The translations under genes were made by a program, and so were the position numbers. Positions 25,023 through 32,953 of a stretch of DNA of 64,000 bases are shown here, one piece after another (the stretch's first letter is position 1; every line of letters starts with the position of its first letter). The notes beneath the pieces were generated by a model. It did no database searches, had not been told where the DNA came from, and worked only from the letters and a program-made list of their open reading frames with translations. The DNA is from Niveispirillum sp. SYP-B3756 (GTDB lineage Bacteria > Pseudomonadota > Alphaproteobacteria > Azospirillales > Azospirillaceae), in the NCBI RefSeq assembly GCF_009495745.1, contig NZ_WIDQ01000012.1, forward strand, positions 1 to 64,000, in the 5' to 3' direction.

Positions 25023-27488
25023 ATGCCGCAACAGACCGCCGCCTTCCTTGCCCGTGGCGGGGAGATCGGGGCGCTGATGCAGCGCAAGGACTGGTCGCAA
25101 TCTCCCCTGGGCGCGCCAGAGGGCTGGCCCGGCGCCTTAAAAACCACGGTCGGCCTGATGCTGGCCGCCAAGGCCCAGATCGTGCTGTTCTGGGGACCGG
25201 CCTTCGTTGCGCTGTACAATGATGCCTATGCGCCCACCATCGGCCTGAAACATCCCGATGCGCTGGGGCGGCCGGCGGCTGAATATTGGTCGGAACTGTG
25301 GGACGATCTGCATCCGCTTCTGCAATCGGTGCGGGACAGTGGCGAGACCGTCTTCGCCAACGATCGGCCTTTCTATATCGAACGGCATGGCTATCCGGAG
25401 ACGGTCTATTTCGACATCTCCTATTCCCCTGTCTTCGATGCCGATGGCAGCATCGGCGGCGTACTCTGCATCGTCTCGGAAACGACGGGGCGGGTGCTGG
25501 GGGAACGGCGGCTGCGGGAAAGCGAAGCGCGCTTCCGCAATATGGCCGACCATGCCCCGGTGATGATGTGGGTCACCGATCAGGAGGGGCTCTGCACCTA
25601 TGTCAACCGTTCCTGGTACGAATTTACCGGCCAGGGGCAAGATGAAGGGCAGGGTCTGGGCTGGCTGGAGATGGTGCATCCGGAGGACCGGGCAGAAGCC
25701 GAACGCATCTTCGCCGCCGCCGGAGAGCGGGAGGAGCCGTTCCGACTGGAATACCGGCTGCGGCGGGCTGATGGCGTCTATCGCTGGGCCATCGACGCTG
25801 CCGCCCCGCGTTTTGCCGAAGATGGCACCTTCCTGGGCTATATCGGCTCCGTCATCGACATTGCCGACCGCTTCGAAGCGGAACAACGGGTCCGGGACAG
25901 CGAAGCGCACCTGCAGGCGCTCAGCAATTCCATTGATGATATGGTCTGGTCGGCCCGCGCCGATGGCTATCTCGATTACTATAATGACCGCTGGTACGAA
26001 TTTACCGGCCTGCCGCGCGGGGCCAGTGATGGCGACGCCTGGGAAAGTGTCATTCATCCGGAGGATCAGGCGCGGACCTGGGAATGCTGGCGCAACTCGC
26101 TCGCCACCGGCGCCCCCTATCGCATCGAATACCGGATGCGGCACTGCTCGGGCCGCTATCTCTGGGCCATGGGCCGGGCGCAGCCGGTGCGGGACGGCGA
26201 TGGCAGGATTGTCCGCTGGTTCGGCACCTGCACCGACATCCAGGCCATCGTGGATGCGCGCGAAGTACTGGCCCGGTCACGCGAGGAGCTGGAGCGCGAA
26301 GTGAATGAGCGCACGGCCAAGCTGCTGGAGGCGGAAAGCCGCCTGCGCCAGGCCCAGAAGATGGAGGCGGTGGGCCAGTTGACCGGCGGCATCGCCCATG
26401 ATTTCAACAATATGCTGGCCGTTATCATCAGCGGCCTGACCCTGATGCAGCGCCGGCTGGCGCGCGGCGACACCAACATCGCCCCCTATATTGACGGCGC
26501 CATGGATGGGGCCCATCGGGCGGCGGCCCTGACGGAGCGGCTGCTGGCTTTCGCCCGCCAGCAGCCGCTGGCCCCACAGATCGTCGATGCCAACAGCCTG
26601 ATCAATGGCATGTCGGAACTGCTGCTGCGGGCGCTCGGCGAACCGATCCGGGTGGAAATGGTGCGCGCTGCCGGCCTGTGGCGCACCCATGTCGACCCCA
26701 ACCAGCTGGAAAATGCCCTGATCAACCTGGCCGTCAACGCGCGTGACGCCATGCCCGGCGGCGGGCGGCTGACGATTGAGACGGCCAATGCCTTCATCGA
26801 CGATGCCTATGGCGCCGAACATGAGGTGCAGCCGGGCCAATATGTGCTGATCGCCGTGACCGACACGGGTGACGGCATGACGCCAGAGGTGCTGGCCCGC
26901 GCCTTCGACCCGTTCTTCACCACCAAGGGGGTTGGCCGCGGTACCGGGCTGGGCCTGTCACAGGTCTTCGGCTTTGTCCGCCAGTCCGGCGGCCATGTGA
27001 AAATCTATTCAGAACCGGGCCACGGCACTTGCGTCAAAGTCTATCTGCCCCGCCATTATGGCGATGCCCTGCCCTATCAGCGCCGCAGCGAGCCCAAGCC
27101 GGGACAGGTGGCCCGGCCGGGGGAGGTGGTGCTGGTGGTGGAGGATGAGGAACGGGTCCGCCGCTTCTCCGTCGAAGCCCTGCGGGAACTGGGCTATACG
27201 GTGGTGGAGGCCGCCAGCGGGCTGGAGGCGCTGTCGCTGATCGAAGCGGGCTGCCGGCCTTCCCTGATGTTCACCGATGTGGTCATGCCGGAAATGACCG
27301 GGCGCCAGCTGGCCGACAAGGCACAGACTCTGCTGCCAGGGCTGAAGGTGCTGTACACCACCGGCTATACCCGCAACGCGGTCGTCCATAATGGCGTGCT
27401 GGACCCCGGCACCCATTTTCTGCAGAAACCATTCGGGCTGGATGCGCTGGCTGCCAAAGTGCGGGAAACACTGGACGGCGACGCTTAA
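25023..27488 (+). CDS. PAS-containing hybrid sensor histidine kinase/response regulator
   Basis: 821 aa, soluble, without membrane spans. The order is an N-terminal PAS/GAF-like region (about 15-160), two PAS-PAC modules (about 165-285 and 290-415), a short coiled coil, HisKA with phosphoacceptor H459 (GGIAHDFNN), HATPase_c (N box [15 protein letters not shown] boxes DTGDGMTP and [11 protein letters not shown]) and a C-terminal receiver with phosphorylatable D752 ([12 protein letters not shown]). Intramolecular relay to its own receiver is expected. No output regulator or Hpt protein is adjacent, so the pathway is unknown. Cytoplasmic PAS input suggests redox, light or metabolite sensing. Confidence 0.92.
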   Translation: MPQQTAAFLARGGEIGALMQRKDWSQSPLGAPEGWPGALKTTVGLMLAAKAQIVLFWGPAFVALYNDAYAPTIGLKHPDALGRPAAEYWSELWDDLHPLLQSVRDSGETVFANDRPFYIERHGYPETVYFDISYSPVFDADGSIGGVLCIVSETTGRVLGERRLRESEARFRNMADHAPVMMWVTDQEGLCTYVNRSWYEFTGQGQDEGQGLGWLEMVHPEDRAEAERIFAAAGEREEPFRLEYRLRRADGVYRWAIDAAAPRFAEDGTFLGYIGSVIDIADRFEAEQRVRDSEAHLQALSNSIDDMVWSARADGYLDYYNDRWYEFTGLPRGASDGDAWESVIHPEDQARTWECWRNSLATGAPYRIEYRMRHCSGRYLWAMGRAQPVRDGDGRIVRWFGTCTDIQAIVDAREVLARSREELEREVNERTAKLLEAESRLRQAQKMEAVGQLTGGIAHDFNNMLAVIISGLTLMQRRLARGDTNIAPYIDGAMDGAHRAAALTERLLAFARQQPLAPQIVDANSLINGMSELLLRALGEPIRVEMVRAAGLWRTHVDPNQLENALINLAVNARDAMPGGGRLTIETANAFIDDAYGAEHEVQPGQYVLIAVTDTGDGMTPEVLARAFDPFFTTKGVGRGTGLGLSQVFGFVRQSGGHVKIYSEPGHGTCVKVYLPRHYGDALPYQRRSEPKPGQVARPGEVVLVVEDEERVRRFSVEALRELGYTVVEAASGLEALSLIEAGCRPSLMFTDVVMPEMTGRQLADKAQTLLPGLKVLYTTGYTRNAVVHNGVLDPGTHFLQKPFGLDALAAKVRETLDGDA

Positions 27489-27573
27489 GCCCCTAAATAA
27501 TGGTTAAACCAAGCCGCCGGTGACGGCGCGGGGTTTTGCCAACATGCACAATGCCAACCGATCAGGTGAGATC

Positions 27574-28155
27574 ATGGAACTGGTGAGTCGTTCTTCCACC
27601 CGCCGCGCCTTCATGGGGCTTTGCGCCGGGCTGGCCCTGCTGGCGGGCTTTGGTCCCCTGGCCACCCCGGCCAAGGCCGAAAACGCCTATGACTTCACCT
27701 TCCAGGCCATCGAGGGTGGGGCGCTGCCCTTGTCCCAGTATAAGGGCAAGGCCGTGCTGGTGGTGAACACCGCCTCCATGTGCGGTTATACCCCGCAATA
27801 TAAGGGGCTGGAGACCCTGTGGGAAAAGTACCGCGACAAGGGGCTGGTCGTGGTGGGCGTTCCCTCCAATGATTTTGGCGGGCAGGAACCCGGCTCCGAC
27901 AAGGAGATCAAGGAGTTCTGCAACGTCAATTTCGCCATCGACTTCCCCATGACCACCAAGGAACCGGTGAAGGGTGCCCAGGCCCACCCGTTCTATAAGT
28001 GGGTGGCCGCCCAGAAGGGCGAGCCGAAATGGAACTTCCACAAGTATCTGCTGGCGCCCGACGGCACGCTGGTGGCGGCCTTCCCCTCCAAGATCGAGCC
28101 CGACAATGCCGAATTCCTGACGGCGGTGGAAAAGGCCCTGCCGAAAGCCAGCTGA
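27574..28155 (+). CDS. Exported glutathione peroxidase family protein
   Basis: 193 aa from the ATG at 27574 after AGGTGAG. The N-terminus STRRAFMGLCAGLALLAGF has a twin-arginine (Tat) motif and hydrophobic core, implying folded export to the periplasm. The peroxidase domain has the peroxidatic C70 (NTASMCGYTPQ, encoded by TGC, so cysteine not selenocysteine), a QEPGS glutamine region and the tryptophan motif WNFHKYLL. It reduces hydroperoxides, in bacteria usually with thioredoxin-like donors. It is a single gene followed by a hairpin. Confidence 0.92.
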   Translation: MELVSRSSTRRAFMGLCAGLALLAGFGPLATPAKAENAYDFTFQAIEGGALPLSQYKGKAVLVVNTASMCGYTPQYKGLETLWEKYRDKGLVVVGVPSNDFGGQEPGSDKEIKEFCNVNFAIDFPMTTKEPVKGAQAHPFYKWVAAQKGEPKWNFHKYLLAPDGTLVAAFPSKIEPDNAEFLTAVEKALPKAS

Positions 28156-28164
28156 TCAGCCCCG

Positions 28165-28196
28165 CATCTCCCCGTCCTGACCGGGGCGGGGAGATG
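28165..28196 (+). terminator. Hairpin after the glutathione peroxidase gene
   Basis: Stem CATCTCCCCG/CGGGGAGATG, starting 9 nt after the stop, with only a short TTT tail. It lies between convergent genes. Confidence 0.5.
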
Positions 28197-28210
28197 TTTC
28201 ACGTGAATTG
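28195..28210. promoter_or_regulatory. parS-like (ParB-binding) sequence, degenerate
   Basis: TGTTTCACGTGAATTG matches 13 consecutive bases of the 16-base parS consensus, differing in the last three. A second TGTTTCACG follows at 28213-28221, 18 bases on. It lies in the short convergent intergenic gap. No parA or parB gene is in the window, so binding is only suggested by similarity. Confidence 0.35.
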
Positions 28211-28217
28211 ACATGTT

Positions 28218-28796
28218 TCACGCCGTGATATTCAGCCCCGGAGCTGCAGTCTTTGCCGGTGTCGCCGACACCGCAGCAGCCAAGCCATAGGCGGCCTGCG
28301 CCTGCCGGTTCAGTAACGGGGATGCGGGATTGGGCCGTTCCTGGTCAGCATCCCCACCGCCGTCATCCTGCTTCTTATCCCGCAGTTCATTCTGCGCCTC
28401 AGCCTTGGTGGCGTCGGCCTGCGAGGCAACAGCCCGGTCCTGCGGCGATGGGTCAGGGGGGGCCAGCGCCGCCCGCTTGACCACCTCCATCTTGGTGATG
28501 GTGGCTTCCGGGTTGTTGCGGACGGGGGAGGCGTCAATCGGCACCTCGCCAGCCGTGGCGTAACGGCGCCCATCCGGACCGGTGGTATATTCCAGTTGAA
28601 TCGCCCCGGCATAGGGGCCACCGGCCGTCTTGTGCGCCTGTTCATGCTGGCGCACCTGCGCGTCGGTCTTCTGCAGCTTCTGAACCTGCTGCTGCTGTTC
28701 GTTGGACAGCGCTTTCTGTCCAGACGCGGCTGCCCCACCGCCGCCGACGCGCGGCGACGCAGCACCCAACAGAGTGGACAGGCCAGAGACAGACAT
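28218..28796 (-). CDS. Putative metalloprotease, SprA-related (HExxH) family
   Basis: 192 aa, cytoplasmic, no signal peptide. A flexible Gly/Ala/Gln-rich start is followed by the conserved block VRQHEQAHKTAGGPYAGA, containing a zinc-type HEQAH motif at 51-55. Next come YTTGPDGRRYATAGEVPID and PEATITKMEVVKRAALAP. This matches the SprA-related family of putative metalloproteases, whose substrate is unknown. The C-terminal 80 residues are charged and low-complexity. It is downstream of flgE on the same strand but separated by a terminator. Confidence 0.8.
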   Translation of the reverse strand: MSVSGLSTLLGAASPRVGGGGAAASGQKALSNEQQQQVQKLQKTDAQVRQHEQAHKTAGGPYAGAIQLEYTTGPDGRRYATAGEVPIDASPVRNNPEATITKMEVVKRAALAPPDPSPQDRAVASQADATKAEAQNELRDKKQDDGGGDADQERPNPASPLLNRQAQAAYGLAAAVSATPAKTAAPGLNITA

Positions 28797-28915
28797 ATGA
28801 CACGGCGCAGAGAGAAGAACCTATCGCAGCAAGATAGTTCGCTTTCCGTATTTTGGCCAGACGGGCCCTGGCATGGCGCCCTCGCCGACTGATGCTTGTA
28901 TGCCATAAACGCGAA

Positions 28916-28941
28916 ATCCCGGCCCCTTGCGGGGCCGGGAT
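28916..28941 (-). terminator. Terminator of flgE
   Basis: Stem ATCCCGGCCCC/GGGGCCGGGAT with a 4-nt loop, 47 nt after the flgE stop. On the minus strand it is followed by TTCGCGTTT. Confidence 0.65.
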
Positions 28942-28987
28942 CGACACGCCATGCACCTGGGGTAAGGGGCCGGTGCCGCCCGCTGGA

Positions 28988-31900
28988 TCAGCGTTTCAAG
29001 TTGATCGTCTCCGTCAGCATTTCGTCGGTGGTGGTGATGACGCGGGTATTGGCCGTATAGGAACGCTGAGCGACGATCAGCTTGGTGAATTCCTGCGCGA
29101 TATCCACGTTGGAGCCTTCAATGCTGCTGGCCGCGATGGTGCCGGAGCCATTCTGGCCCGTATCGTTGAACCGCGCCCGACCGCTCTCTGCCGATTCCGT
29201 GAACACGCCACCGCTTTCCCGGCCCAGGGCATTGGGATTGTTGAACAGGACCAGCGGCACCTGGGCAATGATGCGGCGGCGACCATTGTCGTAATTGGCA
29301 ACCACATCACCATTTTCCCGCACTTCCACATCCTTGAAGGTACCCTGCGGGCTGCCATCCTGAAGCTGGGAAATGACGTTGATCTGACTGCCGTTAAACT
29401 CGGTCAGGCCCGTGGCCTCACCGAAGGTGCCGACATCCAGGGTGATGGTCTGTGGCCCGTTGCCATAATCCACGTCGAAGGAAACCTGTGCCGGTTGCCC
29501 GGCCGCCGTCACCGCCGTTACGCGGGCATTACCTTCACCGACATTGGCGGAAGACAGGCTGGACAGCGTACCCGTCTTGACCTGTTCCCCACTGGGCAAG
29601 GTGCCGCCGAAGTTCAAGGTGACGTGGGCCGGCGTCGAGCCCAGGGTGGAATTAGGCTCTGCCAGGAAAGCCAGCCCATCTTCATTCCCCGTCATGGTCA
29701 AAACGCCGCCAACCGCCGTCGCCCGCACCGGGATGCCGGGCTCCTTATTGACCGCAGCCGCCAGATTGGTGGCGATTTCATCCAGCGAAACCTCCTTCCC
29801 GGTCGTGGTGTAGGGGATGGTCTTGCTGAAGCTGGGGAAGGTCTTCTGGGTGCCATCCAGCTTGATGCTGGCATCCTTGGCCGTCAACACAATACCGGTC
29901 GTATCGCCATTATCATTGGTGATGGCCGTGGCGCTGACTGGCGATCCGAAATCATTATTCACCTTGGTGATGAGGCCATCCATCACGCTCTTAAGATCGG
30001 GGAAATCCCCGATATTCTGTTCCGTGATCTGTGTCGAATAGGTGGTGCCATTCATGGTAACGGCATAGACGTTACCCAGAACCGGCGTTGCCGTGGCGCT
30101 GGAGAAATCGAACTTTTGCGATGTCGGATCGGTGACCATCGCGTCGGTATCGGTGACATTGAATGGCTTGTTGGCACCGGTAACGGGATCGACGGCCGCG
30201 CCGGTCAGCTGGAGCTTATTGCCCACCACAGCAACGGTGACATCCGTGCTGGTGATCTGGGGCAGGAAGTACGTGTTCAACGCATCCGTCATCGTCGGCG
30301 GTTGCGGCAATCCGTCAATCTCAGCTTGCGTCAGGGGGCCATAGGTCGCCAGCGAACCATTGACGGTAAGGCTGAAAATATCCCCCACCGCCGGGGCGCG
30401 ATCAGGATAGCTAAGTTCCGTCACCTGGGCCTTGGTTGCGGTTGCCTGGACGGTGGTGGTGCCACGCTGCGCCGTCGGTTCGGCCTGGATGGGGCTGGGG
30501 CTGCGCAATGTCACGGAATAGACGGCCCCGACATCACCCGGAACGCCCGAGATGGAAATGCGCTGGGTCTGACGCCCCCCGCCGACATTCCCCTGCAGGG
30601 AGCTGACGAAGGTTGTATTGTCGGCGGCAGCTGCATTGGTGACCGACGGCTGCATCAGCTTGTCACGCGCCGTGACATTGAAACCGGTACCGGGCGTGGC
30701 GGCCGTCAGCACCAGCCGATTACCGGTGACAGTAGCCGTGAAGTTTGAGCTGCTGATGGTGGGGAGCAGGAAAGTCGACAGCGCATCCGACATCGTTGGC
30801 GGCTGTGGCAGTGGGCTGGTGGCAGGGTCGAGATCCGTTGCTGTCAACTCGTATGAATAGGTCTGCCCATCAACGGTCAGGCTCAACTTATCGCCCGCCA
30901 CCGGCGCACGGTCGGGATATGAGAGCTGAGTAACCTGCTGCACGCCGGCATTGTTGGGCGTAATCGTCTCGCCCACCTGATCGCCTACACTGAAACTGTC
31001 ACCAGCACTGGTGCTGCGCAACGCCAGGGCATTACCCGAAACCGAGGCCACCACTTTTTCGCCAGCCGAATTGGCGTTGATCTGGGAGGCCAGCGCCTGG
31101 ACGACACCGTTCAGATCCTTCAGCTGGCCGACATTGGCCGCCGTCACTTCCACCTTATAGATCTTGTTGGTCGTGTTATCGACATTGACGGTGAAGACGT
31201 CCCCGATATCGATGGAGCTACCGGCGAAGGTTAACACGCTCTGCTGCGGCTGGGTCGCGGTGGCGGCCGTGGTAACGGGGCTGTTCACCGTGTTTGCGGT
31301 GGGGGCCCCGTTGGTCACTTTGGTGGCCAGGGTGAAACCGGTACCGGCATTGGCAGCCGTCAGACGCAGGCGACCACCGCTGACAACGGCGTTGACGCCT
31401 GCAGGCGGTACGGAGGCGTTAATCTTGTCGGCCAGCGACTGGGCAACACCGGTCAGGTTCGACAGTTGGGAAGCGTTGGTCGGGGTAATCGTTTCGGTAA
31501 AATCCGCCCCGTTCACGGTGACTTTGTAGGTATCACCGATCTTGAAAGCGCCATCACCTTTGGGGGAGGTGAACTGCACCTCGTCGATCTGTTGGCGGGC
31601 CTCGGCACCCTGCGTCAGGCTGGTGGAGGCGGCATTGACCGGGAAGCCGGTCAGGTTGCCGGACAGGGGCAGCTTACCGGTCGCACCCGGCGTGTCAATG
31701 GACAGGCGCCAGGAACCAGCGGACTGGCCGGGGCGCCACCCCAGGGTGATGTCGCGCGGCGTGCCGGTCGCGTCATAGATCTGAATGGTGGTCGGCTGGA
31801 TCGGCGTGCCGGCCTGGGGTTCTTTCGGCAGGTTGGCCTTCAGCGTGATATTCTTGGTCGGCACCGGGCTGTCGATATCCGCCGTCACCTGAATGGGCGA

Positions 31901-32347
31901 AGCCGTCGTGGTGAAGGAATTGCTCGCCTCACTATAGATATAACCGTTCAGCGCATAGCCGGAACGATTGACCAGCGTGCGATTATCATTCAGTTCAAAG
32001 CTGCCGTCACGGGTATAGAAGCGCTCCTGCGTCGGCGTCGCAACGCCATTGACTTCCGTCAGGCGGCTGACGCTGAAGAAGCCCTGACCACGCACCGCCA
32101 GATTGGTGGTGCGATCCACCGTGGAGATGTTGCCGGCCACGCTGTTGGCGTAGGACGGACGCGCGACCACACCACCGGGACTATGGGTGCGCGCATTGGA
32201 TTGCAGCACCAGATTGGTAAAGGCGGTATCGACCCGCTTGTACCCGGTGGTCTGCGAATTGGCGATATTGTCGGAGATGTGGCCAAGCGAAGCGGCTTGA
32301 GCCTGCAAACCGGCAATACCAGTGGTCAAGGAGCCGAAGATGCTCAT
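28988..32347 (-). CDS. flgE: Flagellar hook protein FlgE, greatly enlarged
   Basis: 1119 aa from the ATG at 32347 after CGGGAGTTCTCCC; usual FlgE is about 400-500 aa. The N-terminal rod/hook domain (MSIFGSLTTGIAGLQAQAAS; NIANSQTTGYKR) and C-terminal domain (FTKLIVAQRSYTANTRVITT) are canonical. The extra length is a run of about six related modules between residues about 255 and 900, each built as 'GD-x-(F/Y)-x-(V/L)-T-V-(N/D)-G ... NA-x-(V/A)-SG-(N/G)-x-L-x-L-T'. Modules at 471-568 and 641-735 share LSYPDRAP and LPQPPTM(S/T)DAL almost exactly. The hook is the universal joint between the flagellar rod and filament. A sigma-54 promoter lies 43 nt upstream. Confidence 0.93.
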   Translation of the reverse strand: MSIFGSLTTGIAGLQAQAASLGHISDNIANSQTTGYKRVDTAFTNLVLQSNARTHSPGGVVARPSYANSVAGNISTVDRTTNLAVRGQGFFSVSRLTEVNGVATPTQERFYTRDGSFELNDNRTLVNRSGYALNGYIYSEASNSFTTTASPIQVTADIDSPVPTKNITLKANLPKEPQAGTPIQPTTIQIYDATGTPRDITLGWRPGQSAGSWRLSIDTPGATGKLPLSGNLTGFPVNAASTSLTQGAEARQQIDEVQFTSPKGDGAFKIGDTYKVTVNGADFTETITPTNASQLSNLTGVAQSLADKINASVPPAGVNAVVSGGRLRLTAANAGTGFTLATKVTNGAPTANTVNSPVTTAATATQPQQSVLTFAGSSIDIGDVFTVNVDNTTNKIYKVEVTAANVGQLKDLNGVVQALASQINANSAGEKVVASVSGNALALRSTSAGDSFSVGDQVGETITPNNAGVQQVTQLSYPDRAPVAGDKLSLTVDGQTYSYELTATDLDPATSPLPQPPTMSDALSTFLLPTISSSNFTATVTGNRLVLTAATPGTGFNVTARDKLMQPSVTNAAAADNTTFVSSLQGNVGGGRQTQRISISGVPGDVGAVYSVTLRSPSPIQAEPTAQRGTTTVQATATKAQVTELSYPDRAPAVGDIFSLTVNGSLATYGPLTQAEIDGLPQPPTMTDALNTYFLPQITSTDVTVAVVGNKLQLTGAAVDPVTGANKPFNVTDTDAMVTDPTSQKFDFSSATATPVLGNVYAVTMNGTTYSTQITEQNIGDFPDLKSVMDGLITKVNNDFGSPVSATAITNDNGDTTGIVLTAKDASIKLDGTQKTFPSFSKTIPYTTTGKEVSLDEIATNLAAAVNKEPGIPVRATAVGGVLTMTGNEDGLAFLAEPNSTLGSTPAHVTLNFGGTLPSGEQVKTGTLSSLSSANVGEGNARVTAVTAAGQPAQVSFDVDYGNGPQTITLDVGTFGEATGLTEFNGSQINVISQLQDGSPQGTFKDVEVRENGDVVANYDNGRRRIIAQVPLVLFNNPNALGRESGGVFTESAESGRARFNDTGQNGSGTIAASSIEGSNVDIAQEFTKLIVAQRSYTANTRVITTTDEMLTETINLKR

Positions 32348-32389
32348 GGGAGAACTCCCGTTGGAATAATGGCGTGTCGGGAAGACTAA

Positions 32390-32405
32390 AGCAAATGTGA
32401 TGCCA
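32390..32405 (-). promoter_or_regulatory. Sigma-54 promoter of flgE
   Basis: On the minus strand TGGCATCACATTTGCT: the invariant GG and GC are exactly 10 nt apart, preceded by T, and the -12 element TTTGCT is near consensus. It lies about 43 nt upstream of the flgE ATG. Sigma-54 use is normal for middle/late genes of alphaproteobacterial polar flagella. Confidence 0.75.
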
Positions 32406-32550
32406 ACCGACGACGAGAGACAATTGGCTGATTTAAAAGGATTTTCTGTATCACCCCACCCGGCACGCTCTGCCGCTACCCGGTGCCCGGCGGTTTTTGC
32501 CGATCGGCTCCGTGCCGGATTTGCCGATCCCTCGGCAAGACCCCAAGCAA

Positions 32551-32581
32551 AAGGGCCGGTCCCCTTGGGGAACCGGCCCTT
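32551..32581 (-). terminator. Terminator of the flgK-flgL-small-gene operon
   Basis: 10-bp stem AAGGGCCGGT/ACCGGCCCTT with an inner CCCC/GGGG, 37 nt after the small gene's stop. On the minus strand it is followed by TTGCTTGG. Confidence 0.65.
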
Positions 32582-32618
32582 TGAAACTCTCCCCCCAACC
32601 GGGGGCGCTGCGGCAAGA

Positions 32619-32906
32619 TCAGTTGGGGCGCGGGATGGAGAACATGCCGGAACGGATATCGCTGGCCAGCCCATCCAGGAAGCCGGCCGTGGTTTCCGTG
32701 CCATGTTTGGCGAGCAGGCCGTAAATGGCGGCCGTCACCGACATGGTGCCGATCATGTCATAGGGCGCACCTTCGTGGATGGCGTTCAGCCAGAAGGCAT
32801 TGAACTGATCGAACAGGCGGGTGCGCACCACCTCGTCCTGGGCCGGCATCCCGGCGGCCTCGGGAGCGGAAATGGTGAACTGGGAGGATTCAGTGAAGGC
32901 GTTCAT
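32619..32906 (-). CDS. Small protein of unknown function in the flagellar operon
   Basis: 95 aa with a strong ribosome-binding site (AAAGGAGAACCGAC before ATG). It starts 47 nt after flgL and ends before a terminator, so it is the third gene of flgK-flgL-x. It has no signal peptide or membrane span. The N-terminal third is Ser/Thr-rich (MNAFTESSQFTISAPEAAG) and the rest looks helical (FDQFNAFWLNAIHEGAPYDM; GFLDGLASDIRSGMF). I do not recognise the family. Position suggests a chaperone, regulator or minor structural factor for hook-filament junction proteins, which is inference only. Confidence 0.75.
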   Translation of the reverse strand: MNAFTESSQFTISAPEAAGMPAQDEVVRTRLFDQFNAFWLNAIHEGAPYDMIGTMSVTAAIYGLLAKHGTETTAGFLDGLASDIRSGMFSIPRPN

Positions 32907-32953
32907 GTCGGTTCTCCTTTTGCTTGAAACAGGTTTGAAGGGATGGAACAGGA

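Noticed and set aside
27781-27786. Possible selenocysteine in the glutathione peroxidase
   Set aside because: The active-site codon is TGC, so it is cysteine.
28853-30748. 631-codon plus-strand open frame
   Set aside because: Antisense to flgE; Gly/Arg/Ile-rich shadow pattern.
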